Notes under the pieces: model-generated | Database searches by the model: none | Told to the model about the DNA's origin: nothing | Seen by the model: the letters and a program-made list of their open reading frames with translations, nothing else | Origin: Gemmatimonadota bacterium | GTDB taxonomy: Bacteria > Gemmatimonadota > Gemmatimonadetes > Longimicrobiales > Gaopeijiaceae | NCBI GenBank assembly: GCA_029863645.1 | Contig: JAOTVA010000009.1 | Span: 1-63,625, forward strand | Direction of reading: 5' to 3' | DNA: 63,625 bases | Made by a program: the position numbers and the translations under genes | Shown here: in pieces, positions 1-8,586 of the stretch | How the letters are laid out: each line of letters opens with the position of its first letter | Position numbering within the stretch: position 1 is the first letter of the stretch

Positions 1-125
1 AGGAGGGCGGCCTGACCCGTGCTCACGCCTGAGGCTTCTACAGCGGCCTGGATCTGCCCGGTCACGTCGACGATGTGATCGTTTCCGCGCGTGGCGCACT
101 CCAGGACGTAATGCTCTGCAATCAT
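1..125 (-). CDS. YjbQ/UPF0047-family protein, N-terminal part only (cut by window edge)
   Basis: Only the first 41 codons are visible. The ATG is the complement of 123-125, and an in-frame stop (complement of 147-149) lies just upstream, so the start is fixed. The residues TRGNDHIVDVTGQIQAAVEA resemble the N-terminal strand and helix of the YjbQ/UPF0047 family, small trimeric beta-fold proteins linked to weak thiamine-phosphate synthase activity. The catalytic His region is outside the window. The gene is divergent from the MFS exporter, with 86 bases between the starts. The family call rests on a short fragment. Confidence 0.6.
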   Translation of the reverse strand, partial: MIAEHYVLECATRGNDHIVDVTGQIQAAVEASGVSTGQAAL

Positions 126-211
126 GGCGACTCCGGCGTCAGCGGCTCAGGTGAGATATGTGTCCGTCATGCTGGAGCGGCACCAGAGGCGCCGCTAGAC
201 TTGGACCTTCA

Positions 212-1924
212 ATGACCAAAACCCCGCCCGGACCCCTCGAGGCTCCCGTAACGGATCGCGACCGCACGGTCATCTATCTCGCGATCCTGATCGCGCTGTT
301 CCTGGCGGCCCTCGACCAGACCATCGTCGCGACCGCCTTGCCGCAGATGGTGGAGGACCTTCAGGGCATCGACAGGTACGCGTGGGTCGCAACGGCCTAC
401 CTACTGGCCTCGACTGGCGTGGCCCTGATCTACGGCAAGCTCGCCGACACCTACTCACGCAAGTACATCACGCTAGGTGCGATTGCTCTCTTCCTGGTCG
501 GCTCCGTGCTGTGCGGGCTCTCAGGGGAGCTGGGCAACCTGCCGCTCCTCGGCGACGGGATGACTCAGCTGGTCATTTTTCGGGGTATTCAGGGCGCGGG
601 AGGAGGTGGGCTCTTCGCGATGACGTTCATCGTGATCGCGGACCTCTTCACGCCGGCCGAGCGTGGCAAATACCAAGGGTACGTGGGCGCCGTGTTCGGG
701 CTCGCATCCGTCCTCGGCCCACTCATCGGGGGCCTCCTCACGGACAACGCGGGCGGCCTCATCCCTGGGGTCGAGGGATGGCGATGGGTCTTCTACGTGA
801 ACATCCCTGTCGGGGCGGTGGCGCTGTGGTTCATCGGGCGGCGCATGCCGAAGCTCGAGCCGCCTGGGGAGCGCCAGATGCCCGATCTCGCAGGGGGCGC
901 CCTCCTCCTCGGTGGGCTGATTCCGCTCGTCATGTCGCTGCAGTTGGACAAGCGCGCGTACCCGTGGACGTCGCTCGTGACCGTGGGCCTCTTCGCGTTC
1001 GGTGCGGCGTTGCTCACGGCCTTCGTGCTCCGCTCGCGTAAGGTAAAGAGCCCCATCCTCGACATGCGGCTCTTTTCCGATCCGGTGTTCCGGGCGGCGA
1101 ACGCGTCGACGTTCTTCTTCGGCGCCTCGTTCATGTCGGTGACGATCTTCTTGCCGCTCTTTCTGGTGAACGTGTTGGGTGTGTCGGCAACGCGAGCCGG
1201 CGCGGCGCTCATCCCATTCTCCATGGGCATTGTGTTCAGCGCCACGCTCGCTGGGCAGATTGTTCATAGAATCGGATACCGCGGCCAGATCTTCGGCGGC
1301 GGGCTCGTCTTTCTCATGACGGTCGTGCTCCTCGCCCGCATGGGTCCCGACGTGCCGTACTCGCTTGTCATGCTCTATATGATCCTGGCGGGGCTCGGCG
1401 TGGGCCCTGGTATGCCGCTGTTCACCCTAGCTATCCAGAACGCAGTCGACGTTCGCCTGGTGGGTCAGGCCACGTCGGCGGCCCAGTTCTTCCGCCAGAC
1501 CGGCGCGACTGTGGGTGCGGCGTTGATGGGGACCGTGTTGGCGTCGACGCTCGCGCTTTCGTTCTCGGCAATCGACATGCCGGACGCCTGGAGCGTGCGG
1601 TCCGATGCCACGCTCGAAGAGCTCGTGTCCACCGGCGGAGCCGACCTTCCGGCACGCATCGGCTCGATCTATGCGGAGCTCGCGGCCGAGACCGACACCC
1701 CCGAAGAGGCCCAAGCGGTACTGGCACAGGGAACCGTGCTGTCCGAACGCGTCGCGACGGAGGTGCGGCAAGCCTTCGCGTTGGCGACGAGCCGCATCTA
1801 CTGGTTCACCGTGATCCTCGTGTTGGTCGCAACCGCGCTCGTGCTCCTTATTCCTGAGCTTCCGTTGCGAACGACCCACGACCGGGCCGTGCTCGAGCCG
1901 ACCCCGGTGCCCGAGCGGTCGTGA
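212..1924 (+). CDS. MFS drug/H+ antiporter, DHA2 (EmrB/QacA) family
   Basis: A 570-residue integral membrane protein. The ATG at 212 is preferred because the open frame upstream (from 158) encodes low-quality sequence, and this start puts the first membrane segment near residue 20. LDQTIVATALP near residue 35 is the DHA2 signature in helix 1, and GIQGAGGGGLFA and GPLIGG match the conserved loops. The length and hydrophobic pattern fit the 14-helix DHA2 group, which exports lipophilic drugs or metabolites using the proton gradient. A long periplasmic-type loop lies near the C-terminus (about residues 455-530), as in EmrB relatives. No adaptor gene lies next to it, so it may act alone. The substrate cannot be read from sequence. 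Confidence 0.9.
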   Translation: MTKTPPGPLEAPVTDRDRTVIYLAILIALFLAALDQTIVATALPQMVEDLQGIDRYAWVATAYLLASTGVALIYGKLADTYSRKYITLGAIALFLVGSVLCGLSGELGNLPLLGDGMTQLVIFRGIQGAGGGGLFAMTFIVIADLFTPAERGKYQGYVGAVFGLASVLGPLIGGLLTDNAGGLIPGVEGWRWVFYVNIPVGAVALWFIGRRMPKLEPPGERQMPDLAGGALLLGGLIPLVMSLQLDKRAYPWTSLVTVGLFAFGAALLTAFVLRSRKVKSPILDMRLFSDPVFRAANASTFFFGASFMSVTIFLPLFLVNVLGVSATRAGAALIPFSMGIVFSATLAGQIVHRIGYRGQIFGGGLVFLMTVVLLARMGPDVPYSLVMLYMILAGLGVGPGMPLFTLAIQNAVDVRLVGQATSAAQFFRQTGATVGAALMGTVLASTLALSFSAIDMPDAWSVRSDATLEELVSTGGADLPARIGSIYAELAAETDTPEEAQAVLAQGTVLSERVATEVRQAFALATSRIYWFTVILVLVATALVLLIPELPLRTTHDRAVLEPTPVPERS

Positions 1925-1968
1925 GAATTTCCTGGCAGAATGAGGGCGGTTCGGACAGGTTGTAGGGC

Positions 1969-2346
1969 ATGATCAAGAAGCTCTTCCTAGTGGCCTTGGC
2001 CGCCTTCGCTGTGGGGATGGCCGTTCCCAGCACCCGGGCCACCATCCAGGAACGCGCCGTCACGCCGGTCTTGGACGACATCGGGAAACGTCTGACGCCT
2101 CGCCGGCTGGAGGCCATGGCCAACCAGCTCGACGTCCGGTTGGGACGGGGTGAAGGTTTCCCCGGCTCGTTCGAGGGATGGCTGAGGCGCGACTACTCGG
2201 GACCCGAGCTCGACCCGTGGGAGAACATGTGGGTTTTGACCGTCGGGCGACGGGACTATACGGTCAGTTCGATGGGGCCGGACGGCCTTCTGGCTACGGA
2301 CGACGACATCACCGAGAGTCGGCCCTTGCCGGGCGGACGCCGATAG
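1969..2346 (+). CDS. Small exported protein with a type II secretion GspG-like C-terminus
   Basis: A 125-residue protein with an N-terminal hydrophobic segment (residues 1-20), then a basic helix and a C-terminal region reading LDPWENMWVLTVGRRDYTV, then SSMGPDGLLATDDDIT. The DPW...Y...S.GPDG...DDDI pattern resembles the C-terminal domain of T2SS major pseudopilin GspG, whose Asp residues bind calcium. The N-terminus does not look like a normal prepilin: there is no clear G-F-T-x-x-E cleavage motif. No other type II secretion gene is nearby. It may be a periplasmic relative or a domain remnant. It lies 44 bases after the MFS gene on the same strand and may be co-transcribed with it. Confidence 0.6.
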   Translation: MIKKLFLVALAAFAVGMAVPSTRATIQERAVTPVLDDIGKRLTPRRLEAMANQLDVRLGRGEGFPGSFEGWLRRDYSGPELDPWENMWVLTVGRRDYTVSSMGPDGLLATDDDITESRPLPGGRR

Positions 2347-2611
2347 GCCTCGCTCGGTGAGGCGCACGAGGTAGGCTGCGATCGCTTCGAGCGTGATCTC
2401 GAGGCGGCGCTTTGCTCCCCCTCGCCTGCCGAACACGCCTGACGACCGCGAACAGCGTGGGGGTCCGACGGAAGAGACGACTGAGGGAGCATCTCCTCAG
2501 CGCCTTGTGGGGGGCCTTTCCGGCCGGCCATTCTCTCTGACATTGTTGGGGCTGTTGGACCCCAGGACCGGGTCTGGCGTACCTTGGACGTACGTTCCAC
2601 CCCGTAACCCT
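2347..2611. other. Gene-poor stretch carrying repeat copy A
   Basis: This 265-base gap lies before the plug-domain gene. It contains the first copy of the 60-base direct repeat (2395-2454). The open frame that runs through it upstream of 2612 encodes Arg/Pro-rich sequence without any recognisable domain, so I treat it as non-coding. No clear promoter was identified. Confidence 0.5.
2395..2454 (+). repeat. 60-base direct repeat, copy A
   Basis: The 60 bases from 2395 to 2454 match 11452-11511 at 59 of 60 positions; the one difference is C to T in the last ten bases. The flanks differ immediately outside on both sides. Copy A is intergenic. Copy B forms the last codons of the patatin gene and ends on the A of the mutM start codon. 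The pair brackets 9.0 kb. Confidence 0.85.
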
Positions 2612-3334
2612 ATGGTGCGCATGTCGACGTTGGCGCCCAAGATCATCAGCCTGCTGAGCAGCGCGAGCCTCCTCATGGCGCTCGGTCCGTCGCTGGCCGT
2701 CGCTCAGGAGGAGGTGCTTCTCGCGGGCGTGGTCGCCGCTGAAGACACGTCGACGCCCGTCGCGTCCGCGACGGTCACCCTCATAGGGACCGACCTCGAG
2801 ACACACAGCTTGGCGAACGGGACCTTCGCCTTTACGGACGCACCGCTGGGGCCCGTGACGGTGAAAGTGGAGGCGCCCGGCTTCGCCACGATGGTTCAAG
2901 AGGTGGTGCTGAGTGCGGACGCCGTGGTCTTCATGCAGTTCATCCTTCCCAGCCTCCACGCGTTCCTGGACGAGATCCTGGTGGTAGGCCAGCGTTCCAG
3001 TACCGGCTCGACCCTCTCCGAGACGAGAACCGCGGCGGATATGCTCGCTGGCCAGATTCCGGGTATCAGTGGGAACTCGGGCATCGTCGGCCTGACCCTC
3101 TCGACGGTTCATCTTCGGGGCGTGAGCAGCATCAGCATTCAGAGTGAGCCGGACCTTTTCCTGAATGGCGTCCGCATGGCGGGGAGCTTCGGCGACGCGC
3201 TCCAGCTGCTCCAAATGATTCCCGCGAGCGATGTGAAGGACATCCGGATCCTGCGCGGCCCGACCGCCGCTTTCCTGCACGGATCCGCCGACGGGGCGAT
3301 CCACATTCGCACGAGGTCAGGACCGGAGGAGTAG
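2612..3334 (+). CDS. Carboxypeptidase-regulatory-like domain plus TonB receptor plug domain, no barrel
   Basis: A 240-residue exported protein. From the ATG at 2612 (a second ATG at 2621 is equally possible) there is a signal peptide ending near ALGPSLAVAQ. Then comes a CarboxypepD_reg-like beta-sandwich (about residues 30-110, LAGVVAAEDTSTPVASATV), then a TonB-dependent receptor plug (about residues 115-238) with the strand LHLRGVSSISIQ-type core, the LFLNGVRM turn, DVKDIRILRGP and the typical end GAIHIRTRSG. In SusC-type receptors about 700 residues of beta barrel follow; here a stop comes directly after the plug. The product is therefore a stand-alone plug, either a remnant or a separate subunit. 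It converges with the SusC/SusD pair. Confidence 0.75.
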   Translation: MVRMSTLAPKIISLLSSASLLMALGPSLAVAQEEVLLAGVVAAEDTSTPVASATVTLIGTDLETHSLANGTFAFTDAPLGPVTVKVEAPGFATMVQEVVLSADAVVFMQFILPSLHAFLDEILVVGQRSSTGSTLSETRTAADMLAGQIPGISGNSGIVGLTLSTVHLRGVSSISIQSEPDLFLNGVRMAGSFGDALQLLQMIPASDVKDIRILRGPTAAFLHGSADGAIHIRTRSGPEE

Positions 3335-3397
3335 ACGGAGGGACCTGGCGGACGAGCGACCTCGCATGCTGACGCTTACCGCTGGCCGACCAAACGC

Positions 3398-3435
3398 CAA
3401 CGGGGCGGCGCCCGAACCGCGGCGCCGCCCCGTTG
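3398..3435. terminator. Hairpin between convergent genes
   Basis: A perfect 15-base stem (CAACGGGGCGGCGCC, 3398-3412, and its complement at 3421-3435) with an 8-base loop sits between the plug gene and the SusD stop. There is no clear T tract on either side. A bidirectional terminator or transcript-stabilising hairpin is the likely role. Confidence 0.7.
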
Positions 3436-3478
3436 CATCGCGAACCGATCTCGGCTCGCGCGTCTTGCTCTCGACTGA

Positions 3479-5014
3479 TTACACGACGGGGTTCTGGTTC
3501 GGAGCGCAACCGGACCCCTGGTCGGCCTCGTCCAGGTTTGGATTCGCCGTGAACTCTCCGTTCGGGAAGACCATACGCACGCCGGTCTGGTACCCGAAGT
3601 TCCACCGGTCGACGCCCTCTCCCCGCGGGAACCAGAGATCATAGCGGAGCTTGGTGCTCCACCACCGCCCCGACTCGAGGTAGTGCGAGCGGCGGATCTC
3701 CTCGAGGAGCATGATCTGGATCTCTGAGGCATCGTTCGTGCCGTCGGTCAGGCTGGTGAGGTACGCGCCCGTGATTTGCGGAAGGCTGTGCGCGGCCCGG
3801 ATCTCATTGACCAGGGTGATCGCTGTCGCCCCACCGGCGGCCTGCGCTTGGATCAGCCACGCCTCCTCCCACTTGGCGAGCGGGAAGTCGTCACCCTGGC
3901 TCGTGTACTTCGCCTGCTCCAATTGCGGGTAGTTGTAGGGCCCGCCGCCTCCGCCGACTCCACCTACCGACGACGGTACGGCGAGGACCCGTGGATCGGC
4001 CGTCGAGTCGGCCGGCGTGCTGGCATCCGCGAGGGTGATAGGGTACCCCGTGTCGGAGACCGCGCGGCCGTCCGCCAGAATGGCCAGATCCCAGTATCCG
4101 GTGAACGGGATGACCGCGGGCCAAGCCCCTCCGCCCAATAACGCAGGCATGTTGGACGAAGTGCCGCTCCACCAATCGACCGGACCCAGAAGGATGACCC
4201 AGCCAAGTCCCACGTGGGCGCTGTACACACGGTTCCAGCGCGTCCGCTCGCCGCCGGACTCGCGCGTGACGGACGAGGTGAAGCCCTGCTGGATTTGCGC
4301 GGCGTCCAGCGCTGCCTCGGCCAGCTTGGCCGGGGTATTCTGGGCGATGCGCGCCCTGGCGCGCAGGAGGTACGCCATTTGCTGGGCGCTCGTGGTGACG
4401 CCCGTGGCGATGGAGTAGTCCCCCGCCGCCTGGATGTGTGTGAGGGCGTCGGTGAACCACTGCTCACCCTTGGCCAGCGACTCCTGCCACGTCATGAGCG
4501 GGCCGGCGTCGGCCGTGACCTCGCAGAAGAACTCTCCGAAGTGAGTGTAGGCCAGGCCCGCATAAAGTGCGGCCGTGCCCATCAGCTCCTCGCGATCGGC
4601 CACGCCCGTCCAATCATTTTGCAGCTTGGTGTATACTTGCTCGGCCATCCACCGACCCTTATGGAGCGGGCTGAACCAGCCGACGCTCGTCTCGCCCGTG
4701 CTGCACTGGCCACCGTTCGGCGTGACTGGGCGCTCGAACCTGCTTCCCCACCACCCGACCGTGCGTGTGGTGTTGTCCTCGTTGCCCGCCGCCTCGAAAG
4801 CGGTGAAGTCCGAGAGGGCGCATTCGATATCAGCGATAGCCGAGTTGACGAGCAGCCTCGCCTGGGCCGGAACGAACGTAGCGTCCTCGGTGACCTGGCC
4901 AGGCAGCTCCACTTCCAGGAGGCTCTCACATGCGGCCACCGATACGCTGAGTGCGAGCACAGCCGCGCTTCTCGCGATCCAGCTGCCCCTCGTAGATTGT
5001 GTCATGGGAGTCAT
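3479..5014 (-). CDS. SusD/RagB-family outer-membrane nutrient-binding lipoprotein
   Basis: A 511-residue lipoprotein. The ATG at 5012-5014 has AGGGGA about five bases upstream on its strand and leaves 10 bases after the SusC stop. The longer in-frame start would overlap SusC and delay the signal peptide. The signal peptide ends in a lipobox with Cys29 (SVSVAAC). The body has the SusD alpha-helical TPR-like arrangement: YTKLQNDW, a TALYAGLAYTHFGEFFCE helix, RARARIAQ, and the C-terminal EIRRSHYLESGRWW motif typical of RagB/SusD. SusD-like proteins lie over the mouth of SusC and bind the substrate. The ligand is unknown: no glycoside hydrolase or peptidase lies next to it. Confidence 0.92.
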   Translation of the reverse strand: MTPMTQSTRGSWIARSAAVLALSVSVAACESLLEVELPGQVTEDATFVPAQARLLVNSAIADIECALSDFTAFEAAGNEDNTTRTVGWWGSRFERPVTPNGGQCSTGETSVGWFSPLHKGRWMAEQVYTKLQNDWTGVADREELMGTAALYAGLAYTHFGEFFCEVTADAGPLMTWQESLAKGEQWFTDALTHIQAAGDYSIATGVTTSAQQMAYLLRARARIAQNTPAKLAEAALDAAQIQQGFTSSVTRESGGERTRWNRVYSAHVGLGWVILLGPVDWWSGTSSNMPALLGGGAWPAVIPFTGYWDLAILADGRAVSDTGYPITLADASTPADSTADPRVLAVPSSVGGVGGGGGPYNYPQLEQAKYTSQGDDFPLAKWEEAWLIQAQAAGGATAITLVNEIRAAHSLPQITGAYLTSLTDGTNDASEIQIMLLEEIRRSHYLESGRWWSTKLRYDLWFPRGEGVDRWNFGYQTGVRMVFPNGEFTANPNLDEADQGSGCAPNQNPVV

Positions 5015-5024
5015 CTTGTCCCCT

Positions 5025-8000
5025 CTAGAAGGAGATTCGAAGCGAGGCTTCGAAGGTCGAGAGCGGCGGCCACTGGAAGAGAGAGAACGCATCTTCGCTG
5101 GAGGGATTCGAGATTTCGTGCGATGGGATCGGGACCCCGGACACGTCCTCCGTGTGCTTCCACAGATACCAAAGGTTGCGGGCGGAGAGCGAGAGGGTGG
5201 CCCGATCGGCGCGCGTGAACTCCAGCAGCCTATTCGGAATCTGGTAACGGATTCCGACCTCCCGCAGGCGGATGTACGAAGCGTCGTAGTCGAACGCTTC
5301 GCGGCTGTCCGTCGGGTAGCGGAACCAGAGCGTGGAGGAATTGACGAAGAGGGGGTCCTCCCTGGTCATCGCGGCATAGCTGTTCGCGAAGCCGCAGTAG
5401 TCGTGGCGGCACGAGATGTCGAAGTCGTTCAGCCAGCGGCCGTGCTCGGCGTCGACCATTCCGAATACCTGCAGGTCGCGCCAGCCGAAGGTCCCGTTCA
5501 CGCTCCAGTGCCACGGAGCGAAGTTTTCACCCAGCAGAAGGTCCTGTGCTGCCCCCCGTATATCAGCACAGGGAACGACCGGGCCGCCACTATTCCTCCC
5601 CCAGAGGTTATCGGCATCTATGCCGTCGGGGTTCATCGTAACTCCCGCGTCGCACATGAAGGTCGCCGCATCCGGGACCTGGGTGCCTGGAATGAAGTCG
5701 CCACTGACGACGTGCACCGTGGTTTCGCTGGGCCATGGCATGCCCAGGCGAAGCGCCGTGGTGGGAGTCCGCCCCCCCAAGTCCTTGATCTCGTTCATCG
5801 TGTACGTCGCCGAAAAACCGAGGTCGAAGGAGAAGTCACCGCTCTCGAACGCACGGGCGTTCAGCCCCAACTCGTAACCCCAGTTGTCCAGCTGACCGAG
5901 GTTGTCGGCCTGGCTGCCCGGGAATCCCTCGCTTGGAGCGAGCGGCACGCTGACCAGCGCGTCCGTGGTCTTCTGGTAGAAGTAAGTGAACTCGGTCGAG
6001 AGGCGGTCGTTGAAGAGCGCCAGGTCGAATCCGATCTCGAGCTCGGTGCCGATCTCGGGTCCGACCTCCGCGTTGCCGTAGGTCTGGGGCGTGACGGCAG
6101 CCACACCTCCCGAGCCCACCGAGGGCGCAAAGAGCGTGACCGCGGCGAAGGTGTCGGGCTGACGGCCCGACTTGCCCCAAGCGCCCCTGACACGCAGCGA
6201 ATTGATGAAGTCTACGTTCCAGAATCTCTCCTCAGAGACGACCCACGTGGCTGAGACCTTCGGATAGTAGGCCGCGTCGTAGGACGCGCCGAACGCGGAG
6301 TTGTCATCGGCTCGTACGGCACCGGTGACGAATACGCGGTCGTTCCAGCCGATCTCCTCCTGGATGTAGAAGCCGACCGACTTGTTCTGGGTGAAGCGTC
6401 CCGTGGACGTCGTCTCGGTGGCACCTTCGATGGAACGGAGGGCCGGTGCGGCGAAGACTCTGCCGACGCTCTCGAGCCGATTGAACGAGTTTGAGAAGAA
6501 CTGGGCCCCGGCCGAAGTAGTAAACGTGAAGGCGTCATTCAGGGAATACCGCCCGCTCAGCCCGTAGTCGAGGGTGAACTGGCTGGTGATTGGACGCAGC
6601 ACCGTGACCTGTCCGAGCGACGCGTCGCCAAAGGGGCCGGCGGACCCCTCGATGTCGCGGGGGAAGAGCGTCTGGCTCTCCTCCTCAGCCCGGTCGATTC
6701 CCACGGTCAAGCGATGGTCGAACCAAGTGAACGGGCTGTGGGAGACGGTCATGCTCCCGTTGAAGCGCGAGAAATCCCTGGTCGCCTCCGGAATATCGAA
6801 GTCCTCGGGTGTGTAGGAGCGGTACCCGCGGAGCTCGTCGTCCTTTCCGTCGGCCCACATCATGGTCGGCCAGAGGCCGCCACCCTCGATGATTCCGGTC
6901 GAGAAGCGCGTCTCACCATCCACGTAGCCCAGGGAGAAGTCCAGGTTGAGGGATTGGTTCACGACGACGCCGAGATTGGCCCGACTGCTCCACTGGTTGT
7001 TCCAGTTCGTCTGACGGACACCATTCTGGTCCGCGTAGTCCCCGGACACGAAGTAGTTGACCTGATCGACCCCGCCACGGATGCTCATGTTATAGCGCTG
7101 GGTCAGCCCGTTCTCGAGGGGCGATGCGTTACCCCTCGCCGCCTCCTGATCCAAGATGTTGAACTGGATGACCTCGGTGGGGGCGCACGGCGCGGCTGCG
7201 GGGCAACGGTACTGTTCGCCGATCATGCTTCTCGGATCGAGCATGAAGTTCGATCCTTGCGAGACCTGAAGGTCGAACTGCGCGGCCCCGGGCAGGCCCC
7301 TCTTCGTGATGATCTGGATCACCCCTGCAGAGGCCTCGGTGCCGTACAGAGTGGCGGCCGCGGGCCCCTTGATGATCTCGATGCTCTCGATGTCGTTCGG
7401 GTTGATGTCGTTGAGCGCGCCGGCGGACCGTTGCCCGGAGCCGGTGTTCGGCAGGGCCGGCCCGAGGCTCGTGCTGTTGTCCATCCGCACGCCGTCGATG
7501 TAGATGAGCGGCTGCGATCCGAGCCCGAAGCTCGAGACGCCGCGTATCTGAATGACCCGTGCCTCTCCCAACTGCCCGCCGGCCCCGGCGAAGGCCAACC
7601 CGGGCGTCCGGCCCTGTAGGAGGTCCTGCATGTTGGCGATGGGACGCGAGGACACGACGGCCGACGCGTCGAGACGGGCGATCGCGTTTCCTACCGCACG
7701 TCGCTGCGTCCCGCCTGCCGTACCGGTGACGACGACCTCGTCCAGCCGAAGGGCGTCCTGGGTTGCGACGAAGTCCTGCACCACGGCCTGCCCCGCTCCC
7801 ACCGTCACTTCGGCGGTAACGGTACGGTAGCCGATGCGCTCGAACGAGAGCGTGTGCGTGCCAGGCGGAACGTTGATCAGCAAGTAGCGACCGTTCTGCT
7901 GCGAAAGGGCGCCCAGGTCGAGGTTGGAGATGAAGATCTGCCCCGAAGCTATCGGGTCTCCGGACTGCGAGTCGGTGACACGCCCGGTGATACTCCCCCC

Positions 8001-8105
8001 CTGCTGCGCCGCGACTTGGCCTGCTGCGAACAGCATGACAGTCAGGGCTGGGAGAAGGACTCGGGTCGCTCGCGAGCGCCGCGGGTGCTGTTGCCGAAAA
8101 TCCAT
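5025..8105 (-). CDS. SusC/RagA-family TonB-linked outer-membrane receptor
   Basis: A 1026-residue protein. A signal peptide ends near GQVAAQ. It is followed by a carboxypeptidase-regulatory-like domain (about residues 38-112, GRVTDSQSGDPIASGQ), the TonB receptor plug (about 115-240) with IQIRGVSSFGLGSQPLIYID and the closing GVIQIITKRG, and then a long beta barrel ending in the terminal aromatic strand ...FEASLRISF. It imports a nutrient across the outer membrane with TonB energy, paired with the SusD protein encoded 10 bases downstream. Length and order are standard for the family. Its promoter region is shared with the divergent copper ATPase operon. Confidence 0.95.
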   Translation of the reverse strand: MDFRQQHPRRSRATRVLLPALTVMLFAAGQVAAQQGGSITGRVTDSQSGDPIASGQIFISNLDLGALSQQNGRYLLINVPPGTHTLSFERIGYRTVTAEVTVGAGQAVVQDFVATQDALRLDEVVVTGTAGGTQRRAVGNAIARLDASAVVSSRPIANMQDLLQGRTPGLAFAGAGGQLGEARVIQIRGVSSFGLGSQPLIYIDGVRMDNSTSLGPALPNTGSGQRSAGALNDINPNDIESIEIIKGPAAATLYGTEASAGVIQIITKRGLPGAAQFDLQVSQGSNFMLDPRSMIGEQYRCPAAAPCAPTEVIQFNILDQEAARGNASPLENGLTQRYNMSIRGGVDQVNYFVSGDYADQNGVRQTNWNNQWSSRANLGVVVNQSLNLDFSLGYVDGETRFSTGIIEGGGLWPTMMWADGKDDELRGYRSYTPEDFDIPEATRDFSRFNGSMTVSHSPFTWFDHRLTVGIDRAEEESQTLFPRDIEGSAGPFGDASLGQVTVLRPITSQFTLDYGLSGRYSLNDAFTFTTSAGAQFFSNSFNRLESVGRVFAAPALRSIEGATETTSTGRFTQNKSVGFYIQEEIGWNDRVFVTGAVRADDNSAFGASYDAAYYPKVSATWVVSEERFWNVDFINSLRVRGAWGKSGRQPDTFAAVTLFAPSVGSGGVAAVTPQTYGNAEVGPEIGTELEIGFDLALFNDRLSTEFTYFYQKTTDALVSVPLAPSEGFPGSQADNLGQLDNWGYELGLNARAFESGDFSFDLGFSATYTMNEIKDLGGRTPTTALRLGMPWPSETTVHVVSGDFIPGTQVPDAATFMCDAGVTMNPDGIDADNLWGRNSGGPVVPCADIRGAAQDLLLGENFAPWHWSVNGTFGWRDLQVFGMVDAEHGRWLNDFDISCRHDYCGFANSYAAMTREDPLFVNSSTLWFRYPTDSREAFDYDASYIRLREVGIRYQIPNRLLEFTRADRATLSLSARNLWYLWKHTEDVSGVPIPSHEISNPSSEDAFSLFQWPPLSTFEASLRISF

Positions 8106-8418
8106 GTTGCCTCCTCAAGGGCCGCTGGACACTGGCGGCAACATGAGATCCCCGCCTTCCCGCCCGCAAGCCCGGCCCGGTTGGTAACGCACCAACCGAA
8201 GGAACTGGATCTCGTCGGTGAGGGCCGGCTCCGGCTCCGGCTCCGCGCCGAAGACGATCGCCCGCGCGATGCATACGCTTCGTGAACGACGCATGAAGAC
8301 TTCCTCACCTACGTGAGGTTGGTGAAGGCCCCTTCATAGGCGATTCATCAAGGCTTCACAGGGCCGTGAGTAGACTGATTCAGCAGCGCGGACGACTCCA
8401 CTCGAATCGGAGGGCATA
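8106..8418. promoter_or_regulatory. Divergent promoter region with two palindromes (SusC / copper ATPase)
   Basis: This 313-base gap separates the starts of the SusC gene and the DUF5676-ATPase operon. Two inverted repeats lie 20 bases apart: CCTCAC-ctac-GTGAGG (8303-8318) and TGAAGG-cc-CCTTCA (8323-8336). Both are about 85-115 bases before the DUF5676 start and are candidate operators for a metal-responsive regulator. No regulator gene is adjacent. No gene is seen in this gap. Confidence 0.45.
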
Positions 8419-8586
8419 ATGCTCAACACCAAGGTTGTAACGTGGTCGTTGGCCTCTTTCGCCGCGGTGACCTACCTCGTCTGCATTCTATATGGGCTGG
8501 TGGAAGCCTTCCTCTATGGCGCGTACACAGGCGTCGTGTTTGCGCCCCTGCACAATACCTTCCACAAGCGGTGGGTGGCCTCATGA
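8419..8586 (+). CDS. Small membrane protein, DUF5676-like, partner of the copper ATPase
   Basis: A 55-residue protein starting at ATG 8419 with GGAGGG seven bases upstream. It starts MLNTKVVTWSLASFAAVTYL and is mostly one or two hydrophobic helices, ending in a short polar tail ([11 protein letters not shown]). The start and length fit the DUF5676 family of small membrane proteins often found beside copper or silver P-type ATPases; I recognise this from pattern, not a search. The stop overlaps the ATPase start by four bases (ATGA), so the two are translationally coupled. Confidence 0.7.
   Translation: MLNTKVVTWSLASFAAVTYLVCILYGLVEAFLYGAYTGVVFAPLHNTFHKRWVAS

Noticed and set aside
4575-7619. 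Long plus-strand open frames opposite SusD and SusC
   Set aside because: They are antisense shadows of high-GC genes, with Arg/Val-rich sequence, no domain and no ribosome site.
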